Shown here: piece after piece, positions 51,645-59,882 of the stretch
How the letters are laid out: every line of letters starts with the position of its first letter
Position numbering within the stretch: position 1 is the stretch's first letter
Assembly: GCA_044841755.1 (NCBI GenBank)
Contig: JAXOFM010000003.1
Span: forward strand, 186,001 to 250,000
Reading direction: 5' to 3'
DNA length: 64,000 nt
DNA from: CAZAPO01 sp044841755
GTDB taxonomy: Bacteria > Bacteroidota > Bacteroidia > Flavobacteriales > Flavobacteriaceae
Position numbers and translations under genes: made by a program
Notes under the pieces: generated by a model
Database searches by the model: none
Told to the model about the DNA's origin: nothing
The model's input: the letters and a program-made list of their open reading frames with translations, nothing else

Positions 51645-52211
51645 ATGGCTAGTACTTCAGATATAAGAAACGGATTGTGCATTAGATACAATCACGATAT
51701 TTATAAAATTGTAGAATTTTTACATGTTAAGCCTGGTAAAGGTCCAGCTTTTGTAAGAACTAAACTAAAAAGTGTTACTACTGGAAAAGTAATAGATAAT
51801 ACATTTTCAGCTGGACATAAAATTGATGATGTTAGGGTTGAAACTCATAAGTTCCAGTTCCTGTATAATGACGGAGATACTTATCATTTTATGCATACTG
51901 ATGATTATTCTCAAATAGAACTTCAAAAGAATACTTTAGATAGACCAGATCTAATGAAAGAAGGAGGGGTTGTAGCAGTTATTATAAACACAGAAGATAA
52001 TATGCCGTTATCTGTTGAAATGCCTGCTAGCGTTATTCTTGAAGTAACACATACAGAGCCAGGAGTAAAAGGAAATACTGCTACTAATGCAACAAAGCCA
52101 GCTACTGTAGAAACAGGCGCAACTGTGAATGTTCCTTTGTTTATTAACGAAGGTGATAAGATTAAGGTTGAAACAGAAAAAGGAACTTATAAAGAACGTG
52201 TAAAGGAATAA
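51645..52211 (+). CDS. efp: Elongation factor P
   Basis: A 188-residue translation factor that rescues ribosomes stalled at polyproline. Domain 1 has the KOW-like fold with the loop VKPGKGPAFVRTK, whose Lys near residue 33 is the possible modification site. The two OB domains end with the signature FINEGDKIKVETEKGTYKER. No EF-P modification gene lies nearby. It lies in the lpx transcript, 5 bases after lpxA. Confidence 0.97.
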   Translation: MASTSDIRNGLCIRYNHDIYKIVEFLHVKPGKGPAFVRTKLKSVTTGKVIDNTFSAGHKIDDVRVETHKFQFLYNDGDTYHFMHTDDYSQIELQKNTLDRPDLMKEGGVVAVIINTEDNMPLSVEMPASVILEVTHTEPGVKGNTATNATKPATVETGATVNVPLFINEGDKIKVETEKGTYKERVKE

Positions 52212-52226
52212 ATTCCCTTTTTATAA

Positions 52227-53162
52227 ATGAAGTTCCCTAAAACTTACGAATTAAAAGAAATTGCTTCTATTATAGATTGCGATTATGTAGGTGACGACAA
52301 TTTTCCAGTAGAAGGAATGAATGAAATTCATGTGGTAACACCTGGAGACATAGTTTTTGTTGATCATCCGAAGTACTATGATAAAGCACTTCAATCTGCT
52401 GCTACTATAATTCTCATTAATAAAGATGTAGAATGTCCAGAGGGAAAAGCATTACTTATTTCAGATGATCCTTTTAGAGATTTCAATAAGCTAACAACTC
52501 ATTTCAATCCTTTTAAGCCTTCAAACAGCTCAATTGCAGATAGCGCAAAAATTGGAAAGGATACTATAATTCAACCAAATTGTTTTATTGGAAACAATGT
52601 TGTGATTGGTGACAATTGTTTAATTCACTCTAATGTAAGTATTTATGATGATACTATAATTGGTGATAATGTTGTTATTCACGCTAATACTGTTTTAGGT
52701 AGTAGTGCTTTTTATTATAAAAACAGGCCAGAAGGCTTTGATCAGTTAATTTCTGGAGGTCGTGTAGTTATTGAAGATAATGTTCATTTAGGCGCTTCTT
52801 GTACTATTGACAAAGGAGTTACAGGAGACACTACTATTAAGGAAGGGACTAAGATTGATAACCTAGTTCAAATTGGTCATGATACTGTCGTTGGTAAGAA
52901 ATGTTTAATAGCATCTCAAGTTGGTATAGCTGGTTGTACTATAATTGACGATGAAGTTACTATTTGGGGACAGGTAGGAATCACTTCTGGTATTACCATT
53001 GGAGAAAAAGCTGTTATTTCGGCTAAAGCAGGAGTGAGTAAATCACTAGAAGGAGGAAAGCACTATTTTGGTATTCCAGCTGAGGATTTCAGATCTAAAT
53101 ATAAAGAGATTGCATCTATCAAAAAGATACCAGAAATTCTGGAGAAGCTAAAAAACATTTAA
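52227..53162 (+). CDS. LpxD paralogue, hexapeptide-repeat acyltransferase
   Basis: The 311-residue protein has an LpxD-like N-terminal domain (KFPKTYELKEIASIIDCDYV; GDIVFVDHPKYYDKAL) and a hexapeptide beta-helix (about 95-285) with QIGHDTVVGKKCLIASQVGI, where the His matches the LpxD catalytic site. It is shorter than the lpxD product upstream (342) and more divergent. It may acylate a different UDP-sugar or use a different acyl chain. A second lpxD-like gene after efp is, as I recall, common in Flavobacteriia. Last gene of the lpx transcript. Confidence 0.85.
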   Translation: MKFPKTYELKEIASIIDCDYVGDDNFPVEGMNEIHVVTPGDIVFVDHPKYYDKALQSAATIILINKDVECPEGKALLISDDPFRDFNKLTTHFNPFKPSNSSIADSAKIGKDTIIQPNCFIGNNVVIGDNCLIHSNVSIYDDTIIGDNVVIHANTVLGSSAFYYKNRPEGFDQLISGGRVVIEDNVHLGASCTIDKGVTGDTTIKEGTKIDNLVQIGHDTVVGKKCLIASQVGIAGCTIIDDEVTIWGQVGITSGITIGEKAVISAKAGVSKSLEGGKHYFGIPAEDFRSKYKEIASIKKIPEILEKLKNI

Positions 53163-53175
53163 GAAGAAAAAGCTC

Positions 53176-53403
53176 TTAAAGAAGCTTTAAAGACTCTACT
53201 TTATAGATGGTTAAATCTTCATTCTCAAGATATTCCTCTTTAAAAATGAGCTCAAATTTTTCACCAACCAAATCGAGGTCTTCTCTTAAATTGTATTGAT
53301 AAAGAACCTTTGGATGAACTTCTTCAAAAGCCATTTTTCCAATATTTTCTAGATCAAATATGTAATACTCATTTGAGTAACTTAAAAAAGTAGCAATCTC
53401 CAT
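53176..53403 (-). CDS. Small hypothetical protein
   Basis: A 75-residue acidic soluble protein starting EIATFLSYSNEYYIFDLENI. No motif recognised. It lies 5 bases downstream of the 99-residue gene at 53409 in the same direction, so the pair is co-transcribed. The length, the spacing and the absence of a better frame on the other strand support a real gene. Its stop is 14 bases from the stop of the convergent lpxD paralogue. Confidence 0.55.
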   Translation of the reverse strand: MEIATFLSYSNEYYIFDLENIGKMAFEEVHPKVLYQYNLREDLDLVGEKFELIFKEEYLENEDLTIYKVESLKLL

Positions 53404-53408
53404 TGATT

Positions 53409-53708
53409 TTAATTATCAGGAAGCTCGAGTGCTTCGTCCATATTATTCGAATTCATTTCTGAACTATCATCATCAATATTTTCTTTCCCATCTTTATCCA
53501 ATTCTTCCATAGCTGCAGTTAGACGCTTGCCTATTTTTATCAGATAAATGGTATCATCAGTATTTATTTCTACCGCTTCTATAACTTCATTCTTAGCATT
53601 TCTAAAGGTTATTATGTCAGAATCTCCATAACCATCAGGAAATTTTTCTACTAGCAGTTTCAGTATTTGTTTGTCGAGTTTTTGATAATCTATAATTTTA
53701 CGTATCAT
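53409..53708 (-). CDS. Small conserved protein, paralogue of the one at 18.8 kb
   Basis: A 99-residue protein similar across ~65 residues to the 18831-19106 product: IIDYQKLDKQILKLLVEKFP, then DGYGDSDIITFRNAKNE, IEAVEINTDDTIYLIKIGKRL. The C-terminal third is acidic and low-complexity (DKDGKENIDDDSSE). No domain of known function is visible. It heads a two-gene unit with the 75-residue gene at 53176. Confidence 0.75.
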   Translation of the reverse strand: MIRKIIDYQKLDKQILKLLVEKFPDGYGDSDIITFRNAKNEVIEAVEINTDDTIYLIKIGKRLTAAMEELDKDGKENIDDDSSEMNSNNMDEALELPDN

Positions 53709-54099
53709 TTTTTTAACATTATATTTCTAATTAATAAATGAGGTTATAAAATGTGTTACGCTTATAGCGAAACAAATACGTAATCAAATTCTTAAATGAA
53801 AAACCACAAAAGGACTGTGTATTTCAAGTTTTTTAGGAAAGGTTAATACGGAAGTTAGCTTTAAATTTCGGTCATTTATCCAATAAACTGTTTTCGAATA
53901 TGACTTCCTAATTTTCGAAAACCCGAACGTATAAACACGTAACATGATGTTCAGCTTAGAAATGACATTGTGCATTTCAGTATTACTAAATAAGTATAAA
54001 ATTTAATACGTTCGACAATAATTTGGAAAAAATAAAAGTGCAAACCAATTTTGAATAAAATTATAAGCACAAAGCCTTTAAAAATTCATGGCAAAAAAT
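53709..54099. other. Gene-poor interval with an inverted repeat
   Basis: About 390 bases between the small-protein pair and sucD. GTTTTCGAA (53890-53898) and its complement TTCGAAAAC (53914-53922) flank 15 bases. This stretch is less AT-rich than its surroundings (CCCGAACGTATAAACACGTA follows). A 63-codon minus-strand frame at 53784-53975 has no protein-like features. It may be a small RNA, an element remnant or just spacer; nothing decides. Confidence 0.35.
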
Positions 54100-54107
54100 T
54101 ACTTTTG
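54100..54107 (+). promoter_or_regulatory. Promoter -7 box of sucD
   Basis: TACTTTTG matches TAnnTTTG, 34 bases before the sucD ATG. The sequence at the usual -33 distance has no TTTG. Confidence 0.5.
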
Positions 54108-54141
54108 CCCAATCTTAGTTAAATAAAAAAATAAAGCACAC

Positions 54142-55014
54142 ATGAGCGTTTTAGTAAATAAAGATTCTAAAATTATTGTTCAAGGATTTACAGGAAGTGA
54201 AGGTACTTTTCATGCTTCACAAATGATTGAATATGGAACCAATGTTGTTGGTGGAGTAACTCCTGGAAAAGGAGGACAAACACATTTAGATAAACCTGTT
54301 TTCAATACAGTTGAAGAAGCTGTTAAAGAAGTAGGAGCAGACACTTCAATTATTTTTGTTCCACCAGCATTTGCAGCTGATGCTATTATGGAAGCCGCAG
54401 ACGCTGGGATAAAGGTTATTATTACTATAACTGAAGGAATTCCTGTTGCAGATATGATTAAAGCAGCAGATTACATTAAGGATAGAGATTGTCGCTTAGT
54501 TGGTCCAAACTGCCCTGGTGTTATTACTCCTGGTGAAGCAAAGGTTGGGATTATGCCTGGGTTTGTGTTTAAAAAAGGAAATGTTGGAGTGGTATCAAAA
54601 TCTGGAACTTTAACTTATGAGGCTGCGGACCAAGTAGTAAAGCAAGGTTTAGGTATTACAACAGCAATTGGTATTGGTGGAGATCCAATTATTGGAACAA
54701 CTACTAAAGAAGCTGTTGAGTTATTGATAAACGATGACGAAACTCAATGTGTGGTAATGATAGGTGAAATTGGGGGTCAGTTAGAAGCTGATGCTGCAAA
54801 TTGGTATAAGGCTAGCGGAAGTAAAAAACCTATCGTTGGTTTTATAGCAGGTGAAACTGCACCAGCAGGTAGAACAATGGGACACGCTGGAGCAATTGTT
54901 GGTGGTAGTGATGATACTGCACAGGCGAAAAAGAAGATTATGAGAGCATGTGGAATCCATGTTGTTGACTCTCCAGCTGAAATAGGAAAGAAAGTAGCCG
55001 AAGTCCTTTCATAA
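54142..55014 (+). CDS. sucD: Succinyl-CoA ligase (ADP-forming) alpha subunit
   Basis: TCA-cycle enzyme subunit, 290 residues, binding CoA and carrying the phospho-histidine. GFTGSEGTFHASQMI (CoA-binding Rossmann, residues 16-30), VGPNCPGVITPGEAKVGIMP near 119-138, and the phosphorylated His in GHAGAIVGG near 246. The beta subunit gene sucC is not adjacent, as is usual in this phylum. It has its own promoter and a strong terminator. Confidence 0.97.
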   Translation: MSVLVNKDSKIIVQGFTGSEGTFHASQMIEYGTNVVGGVTPGKGGQTHLDKPVFNTVEEAVKEVGADTSIIFVPPAFAADAIMEAADAGIKVIITITEGIPVADMIKAADYIKDRDCRLVGPNCPGVITPGEAKVGIMPGFVFKKGNVGVVSKSGTLTYEAADQVVKQGLGITTAIGIGGDPIIGTTTKEAVELLINDDETQCVVMIGEIGGQLEADAANWYKASGSKKPIVGFIAGETAPAGRTMGHAGAIVGGSDDTAQAKKKIMRACGIHVVDSPAEIGKKVAEVLS

Positions 55015-55044
55015 AAGGAGTTTTGCTCAATAATATTGTTAAAA

Positions 55045-55073
55045 ACCTCACAAGATTTTGTGAGGTATTTTTA
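55045..55073 (+). terminator. Terminator of sucD
   Basis: ACCTCACAA (55045-55053), loop GATT, TTGTGAGGT (55058-55066), then ATTTTTATTT. A perfect 9-bp stem 30 bases past the stop. Confidence 0.85.
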
Positions 55074-55102
55074 TTTGATGCAACTTGTAATTGCTATATT
55101 TG
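55074..55102 (+). promoter_or_regulatory. Promoter of fabG
   Basis: TTTG (55074-55077) and TATATTTG (55095-55102) are 17 bases apart, both matching the Bacteroidetes consensus. The promoter lies 26 bases before the ATG at 55129, directly after the sucD terminator. Confidence 0.65.
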
Positions 55103-55128
55103 ATTTAAACAAAACACAACCAATATTT

Positions 55129-55875
55129 ATGAAATTATTAGAAGGAAAAACAGCTATTGTTACTGGAGGAAGTAGAGGGATAGGCAAAGGAATAGTTAAG
55201 GTTTTTGCAGAGCAAGGGGCAAATGTAGCTTTCACGTATAGTTCATCAGCTCAAGCAGCCAAAGAGATAGAAAAAGAGCTTAGTGGTCTTGGAGTTAAAG
55301 TGAAAGGGTACCAAAGTAACGCAGCCGATTTTGAACAAGCGCAAGAATTGGCAAATGAAGTGATGCAGGAGTTTGGAAGCATAGATGTTTTAGTTAATAA
55401 TGCTGGAATTACAAAAGATAATTTGCTAATGAGAATTAGTGAAGAAGATTTTGATAAAGTAATTGAAGTTAACTTAAAATCAGTTTTTAATATGACTAAG
55501 GCCGTTCAGCGTACTATGCTTAAACAGCGTAAAGGTTCTATTATAAACATGAGTTCTGTGGTTGGAGTGAAAGGGAATGCTGGACAAACAAACTATGCAG
55601 CTTCTAAAGCTGGAATCATAGGGTTTTCAAAGTCTGTTGCTTTAGAACTTGGTTCTAGAAATATTAGGAGTAATGTTATCGCTCCTGGTTTTATTGAAAC
55701 TGAAATGACGGCAAAACTAGATGAAGAAACTGTAAAAGGTTGGAGAGCAGCAATTCCATTAAAAAGAGGAGGTTCACCAGATGATATAGCAAATGCTTGT
55801 GTGTTTTTAGCAAGTGATATGTCTGCTTATATTACTGGGCAAACCATTAATGTTGATGGAGGAATGTTAACTTAA
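55129..55875 (+). CDS. fabG: 3-oxoacyl-ACP reductase
   Basis: NADPH-dependent ketoreductase of fatty-acid elongation, 248 residues, SDR fold. Features: TGGSRGIGKG (cofactor loop, residues 11-20), NNAG near 89-92, catalytic Ser in NMSSVVGVKG, YAASK (Tyr-Lys) near 155, and PGFIETEMT. The frame is open to 55036, but that stretch holds the sucD terminator and the fabG promoter, and the family starts with MKLLEGKTAIVTGG. So I place the start at the ATG at 55129. A related SDR cannot be excluded. Confidence 0.92.
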   Translation: MKLLEGKTAIVTGGSRGIGKGIVKVFAEQGANVAFTYSSSAQAAKEIEKELSGLGVKVKGYQSNAADFEQAQELANEVMQEFGSIDVLVNNAGITKDNLLMRISEEDFDKVIEVNLKSVFNMTKAVQRTMLKQRKGSIINMSSVVGVKGNAGQTNYAASKAGIIGFSKSVALELGSRNIRSNVIAPGFIETEMTAKLDEETVKGWRAAIPLKRGGSPDDIANACVFLASDMSAYITGQTINVDGGMLT

Positions 55876-55892
55876 GAAGCTAACTATTTATA

Positions 55893-57923
55893 TTGGCAAC
55901 ACAAACAGTATTATATATTATTATTGCTGGAATAGCAGCGATTTTATTAGCGCTGTTTCAGTATTCATATAAATCTAAAAAGAGAAAACTTAATCCAGTT
56001 TTCGCATTTTTAAGGTTTATGACGTTGTTTGCTACTGCCTTGCTTATCATCAATCCCAAGTTTGAAAAAGTAACATTACAAAATGAAAAACCGAGTTTAA
56101 TTGTTGCAGTAGATAATTCAGAATCTGTTACTTATTTAAATCATGATGAAAGCGTACTTGATTTAGTAGAATCTGTTAAAGGGGATAACACTCTAAATGA
56201 TAAATTTGACGTTGAGCTATTTTCATTCGGTAAATCTTTGGAGTCTATAGACTCTATAAGTTTTAATGATGCTCAAACTAATATAGCTTTGTTATTTAAA
56301 AACATAAAACAAGTTTATAAAGAGAAAAAAGCTCCTGTTGTATTAATAACTGATGGTAATCAAACTTTGGGAAATGACTATCAGTTTGTTGCAAAACAAT
56401 ATAACCAGCCCATTTTTCCGGTAATCCTAGGAGATACTATTCGGTATTCTGATCTTAAGATCCAGCAGCTTAATGTTAATAGATATGCTTATTTGTATAA
56501 CCAATTCCCTGTTGAAATTATAGCCGTTTATAATGGTGGTTCTAGCATTGACACTCAATTAATAATAAGTAAAAATGGTAATGTAGTTCATAGGCAAAAT
56601 ATCAACTTTTCTAGTGAAGATAATTCAAGAACTATTAATGTAACATTACCTGCAAATACTGTAGGTGTAGAAAGTTATGTAGCTACAATTACTCCTTTAA
56701 ATTCTGAAAAGAACAAAACAAATAATAGTAAGCCTTTTGCTATAGAAGTAATTGATCAAAAAACATCAATTGCAATTATTTCATCGATTACACATCCAGA
56801 TATTGGTGCTTTAAAAAAATCTATTGAAAGTAGTGAGCAGCGTTCAGTTACAATAGTTACACCTCAAGAGTACTTAAATAATCCTAATGATTTTCAAGCT
56901 GTTATTTTATATCAACCTAATAGTACTTTTAGTTCAGTTTATGAATTTTTGAATACTAACAGTTTTGACCGTTTTACAATTACCGGAACACAAACAGATT
57001 GGTTCTTTGTAAACCAAATTCAATCAAATTATAGACATGAAATTACAGGGCAATTGGAAGATTTTCAAGCCACATTGAATAACAATTTTACAACTTTCAT
57101 TGTTAACGCTTTAGACTTTGAAAGTTATCCTCCTTTGCATTCCGAATTTGGAGCCGTAAATTTTAATATTCCATTTGAGCCTCTATTCTATAAAAGAATC
57201 AATACCAGTGTTATTGATGAACCATTGATGGCAACATTTGAAACTACTAACTTTAGAGAGGTTGTACTTTTAGGTGAAGGAATTTGGAGATGGAGAGCAC
57301 AAGAATATTTAAATCAAGAAACTTTTCAGGAATTTGATAATTTTCTTGGTAAAGCTATTCAATATATTACCACAAATAAACGTAGAACAAGACTTGTTGT
57401 AAATTATGAGTCTTTTTATGATGGTAATAGTGATATTAGAATAGGAGCTCAATTCTTCAATAAAAATTATGAGTTTGACAATAAAGCTAGCTTAATAATT
57501 TCATTAAAAAATACTGAAACACAGCAATTAACTAATATTCCATTTATTTTAAAGCAAAGTATCTATGATGTTGATCTCAGCAACTTTTCTGCTGGAGATT
57601 ATGATTTTACTGTTTCTGCTAATGATGGCGAGGTTATAGATAGTGGACATATCAAGATTCTTGATTTTAAGGTAGAGGAACAATTTTTAAATGCCAATGT
57701 AACAAAGTTGCAACAGGTTGCTACTAATAGTGGAGGGTCAAGCTATTTTATAGCAAACCCAAATGAATTGTTTACTAACTTGATGAATGACCAACGATTT
57801 ACGACAATACAAAGAAGTACTAAAAATGTCGTACCTTTAATTGACTTTAAAATACTACTCATATTAATTGTTGGAAGCTTGACAATTGAGTGGTTTTTGA
57901 GAAAATATAACGGACTTATTTAA
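55893..57923 (+). CDS. Membrane protein with von Willebrand-type extracytoplasmic region
   Basis: The 676-residue protein has two membrane helices at the N-terminus (VLYIIIAGIAAILLALFQYSY, and FLRFMTLFATALLIINP) and one near the C-terminus (FKILLILIVGSLTIEWFL). The region from about 70 to 185 resembles a VWA domain (SLIVAVDNSESVTYL and VVLITDGNQTLGND, with MIDAS-like D-x-S-x-S altered to DNSES). Such proteins occur as uncharacterised conserved membrane proteins in Bacteroidetes. The start is TTG at 55893. It lies 17 bases after fabG and 21 bases before the SPFH gene. Confidence 0.75.
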   Translation: MATQTVLYIIIAGIAAILLALFQYSYKSKKRKLNPVFAFLRFMTLFATALLIINPKFEKVTLQNEKPSLIVAVDNSESVTYLNHDESVLDLVESVKGDNTLNDKFDVELFSFGKSLESIDSISFNDAQTNIALLFKNIKQVYKEKKAPVVLITDGNQTLGNDYQFVAKQYNQPIFPVILGDTIRYSDLKIQQLNVNRYAYLYNQFPVEIIAVYNGGSSIDTQLIISKNGNVVHRQNINFSSEDNSRTINVTLPANTVGVESYVATITPLNSEKNKTNNSKPFAIEVIDQKTSIAIISSITHPDIGALKKSIESSEQRSVTIVTPQEYLNNPNDFQAVILYQPNSTFSSVYEFLNTNSFDRFTITGTQTDWFFVNQIQSNYRHEITGQLEDFQATLNNNFTTFIVNALDFESYPPLHSEFGAVNFNIPFEPLFYKRINTSVIDEPLMATFETTNFREVVLLGEGIWRWRAQEYLNQETFQEFDNFLGKAIQYITTNKRRTRLVVNYESFYDGNSDIRIGAQFFNKNYEFDNKASLIISLKNTETQQLTNIPFILKQSIYDVDLSNFSAGDYDFTVSANDGEVIDSGHIKILDFKVEEQFLNANVTKLQQVATNSGGSSYFIANPNELFTNLMNDQRFTTIQRSTKNVVPLIDFKILLILIVGSLTIEWFLRKYNGLI

Positions 57924-57944
57924 TAATATTTACAATCAACAAAA

Positions 57945-58757
57945 ATGGAAAAATTACCTAAAATTGGATTACCGATCCTATTCGGAATTGTTATACTTAT
58001 AATTATAATATCGAAATCAGCTGTAACAATTGGCTCAGGACAAGCAGGAGTTTTATATAAAACTTTTGGAAACGGTGTTGTAACAGACAAAACGTATGGA
58101 GAAGGATTTCATATTGTAGCTCCTTGGAATGAAATGCATATTTATGAAGTACGTCGTCAAGAATTATTTGAAAAGATGAAAGTGCTTTCTTCTAACGGAT
58201 TAGATATTCAGTTAGATGCATCTGCTTGGTACATGCCAAAATATGATGAGTTAGGAAAATTGCACCAAGAGATTGGTGAGAATTATTTAAATAGAATTAT
58301 TCTTCCTACAATTCGTTCTGCAGCAAGAAGTGTTGTTGGACGTTACACCCCAGAGCAATTATACTCTAGTAAAAGAGATGCAATTCAAGTTGAGATCTTT
58401 GAAGAAACAAAAAAAATTGTTGATGATCAATACATTCAATTAAACGAGGTGTTAATTAGAGATGTAACCTTACCACCAACAATTAAAGAAGCAATTGAAC
58501 GCAAACTAAAGCAAGAACAGGAATCTTTAGAATATGAGTTCCGATTAGTAACAGCTCAAAAAGAAGCAGAAAGACAGCGTATTGAGGCACAGGGTAAAGC
58601 TGATGCTAACCGCATTTTAAGTGCTTCATTAACAGATAAAATCCTTCAGGATAAAGGGATAGAAGCTACTATCAAGTTGTCTGAGTCTCCTAATAGCAAA
58701 GTTATAGTTATTGGGTCTGGTGAATCTGGAATGCCAATTATATTAGGAAATCAATAA
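57945..58757 (+). CDS. SPFH/prohibitin-family protein
   Basis: The 270-residue protein has one N-terminal membrane helix (IGLPILFGIVILIIIISKSAV, about 7-27) and a prohibitin/Band-7 domain (TIGSGQAGVLYKTFGNGVV onward). It ends in a long Glu/Lys-rich coiled coil (about 170-220, EAIERKLKQEQESLEYEFRL). Members form large ring assemblies that organise membranes and proteases such as FtsH. It is probably co-expressed with the VWA membrane protein, 21 bases upstream. No terminator before the his leader region was found. Confidence 0.92.
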   Translation: MEKLPKIGLPILFGIVILIIIISKSAVTIGSGQAGVLYKTFGNGVVTDKTYGEGFHIVAPWNEMHIYEVRRQELFEKMKVLSSNGLDIQLDASAWYMPKYDELGKLHQEIGENYLNRIILPTIRSAARSVVGRYTPEQLYSSKRDAIQVEIFEETKKIVDDQYIQLNEVLIRDVTLPPTIKEAIERKLKQEQESLEYEFRLVTAQKEAERQRIEAQGKADANRILSASLTDKILQDKGIEATIKLSESPNSKVIVIGSGESGMPIILGNQ

Positions 58758-58812
58758 TTTTAGTGATCTAATTTTGAGAATATTATAAATTTTTAAATTT
58801 TGATTTATACTG

Positions 58813-58845
58813 TTTGGATTTGTAAAAAATAATTTCAAATATTTG
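58813..58845 (+). promoter_or_regulatory. Promoter of the his operon
   Basis: TTTG (58813-58816), then 21 bases, then AATATTTG (58838-58845), one mismatch from TAnnTTTG. Predicted transcription start near 58851, about 10 bases before the leader-peptide ATG. Confidence 0.55.
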
Positions 58846-58861
58846 TAGAACAAAACGAACA

Positions 58862-58918
58862 ATGAAGTTTATTTTAACACATCGTCATCATTTTCATACT
58901 TGCACTCAAGCGAGCTGA
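58862..58918 (+). CDS. hisL: Histidine operon leader peptide
   Basis: An 18-codon frame, MKFILTHRHHFHTCTQAS, ending at TGA 58916-58918. Four of the six residues from 7 to 12 are His (codons at 58880-58882, 58886-58888, 58889-58891 and 58895-58897). This matches the logic of his leaders in enteric bacteria, although the sequence is not homologous to them as far as can be judged. Stalling at these codons under histidine shortage would control the attenuator that follows. It sits between the his promoter and hisG. Confidence 0.88.
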   Translation: MKFILTHRHHFHTCTQAS

Positions 58919-58982
58919 AGATGTATTGAATAAACTAAAGATATATTTTGAAACCCGTTTGAGTAAATCAAGCGGGTTTTTT
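58889..58982 (+). promoter_or_regulatory. Transcription attenuator of the his operon
   Basis: Three mutually exclusive helices can be drawn. Protector: CATTTTCA (58889-58896) with TGAAGATG (58916-58923, one G-T pair), extended by CTTG (58899-58902) with CAAG (58907-58910). Antiterminator: ACTCAAGCG (58904-58912) with CGTTTGAGT (58956-58964, one G-T pair). Terminator: 58951-58979. A ribosome stalled on the His codons covers the first arm of the protector and leaves ACTCAAGCG free, so the antiterminator forms and hisG is transcribed. A ribosome that reaches the stop codon covers ACTCAAGCG and lets the terminator form. Confidence 0.8.
58951..58982 (+). terminator. Attenuator terminator upstream of hisG
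   Basis: AAACCCGTTTGA (58951-58962), loop GTAAA, TCAAGCGGGTTT (58968-58979, one G-T pair), with the T-run to 58982. A 12-bp stem, 43 bases before the hisG ATG. Confidence 0.85.
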
Positions 58983-59024
58983 AATTAAACAAAGCGAGAC
59001 TTACTCAAACACATTAAAAGAATA

Positions 59025-59882
59025 ATGAGTAAATTAAAAATTGCAGTTCAAAAATCAGGGAGATTAAACGAAGACTCTCTAAAACTACTAAAAGAAATTG
59101 GAATTTCAATTGATAACGGTAAAGATCAGTTGAAGGCATCGGCTAGAAACTTTCCTGTAGAAGTATTCTATTTAAGAAATGGAGACATACCACAATATTT
59201 AAGAGATGGAGTAGTTGATGCTGCCATTATTGGTGAGAATGTACTTGTAGAAAAAGGTAATGATATTAAGTTTATTGAAAAACTAGGGTTTTCTAAATGC
59301 CGAGTTTCAGTTGCAGTTCCTAAAACTTCAAACTATAGTAGTCTAGAGGATCTTGAAGGAAAACAGATTGCTACTTCCTATCCTAATACAGTCGAAGCAT
59401 TTTTAGAGGAAAATGGAGTTGCTGCTGGTTTGCATATTATTAATGGATCTGTTGAGATTGCACCAAACATTGGTTTAGCTGACGCTATTGTAGATATTGT
59501 TTCTAGTGGTAGTACCTTGTTTAAGAATAACCTTGTAGAAAAAGAAGTAATACTAAAGTCTGAGGCTGTCTTAGCAGTTTCTCCTAACATTACTAAAGAA
59601 GCTCAAGAAATACTTGATAAGATTCAGTTTAGAATACGTTCAGTCCTAAAAGGAAGGAATTCTAAATATGTTCTACTGAACGCTCCAAATGATAAGCTTG
59701 AAGATATAATTTCTGCATTACCAGGAATGAAGAGTCCAACTGTTTTGCCTCTAGCTGAAGAGGGTTGGAGCTCTGTACATTCTGTGATAAGCAAAGATCA
59801 GTTCTGGGAAATTATAGACGAACTTAAACTAAAGGGAGCTCAAGGTATTCTGGTATGTCCAATCGAAAAAATGGTGATCTGA
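59025..59882 (+). CDS. hisG: ATP phosphoribosyltransferase, long form
   Basis: First, feedback-regulated step of histidine synthesis: joins ATP and PRPP. The 285-residue protein is the long HisG type, with a catalytic part (LKIAVQKSGRLNEDSLKLL at the start; DAIVDIVSSGSTLFKNNL near 155-172, with the PRPP loop) and a C-terminal regulatory domain (about 212-285, MKSPTVLPLAEEGWSSVHSV). So no HisZ is needed. Its stop shares one base with the hisD start (TGATG). Expression is controlled by the leader attenuator. Confidence 0.96.
   Translation: MSKLKIAVQKSGRLNEDSLKLLKEIGISIDNGKDQLKASARNFPVEVFYLRNGDIPQYLRDGVVDAAIIGENVLVEKGNDIKFIEKLGFSKCRVSVAVPKTSNYSSLEDLEGKQIATSYPNTVEAFLEENGVAAGLHIINGSVEIAPNIGLADAIVDIVSSGSTLFKNNLVEKEVILKSEAVLAVSPNITKEAQEILDKIQFRIRSVLKGRNSKYVLLNAPNDKLEDIISALPGMKSPTVLPLAEEGWSSVHSVISKDQFWEIIDELKLKGAQGILVCPIEKMVI

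Noticed and set aside
53170..53189. Weak hairpin (AAAGCT/AGCTTT) between lpxD paralogue and the small gene
   Set aside because: Six AT-rich pairs with an eight-base loop and no T-run; it overlaps coding sequence and is not convincing as a terminator.
53784..53975. 63-codon minus-strand frame in the gap before sucD
   Set aside because: No start context, domain, signal or neighbour linkage; residue composition resembles translated AT-rich spacer.
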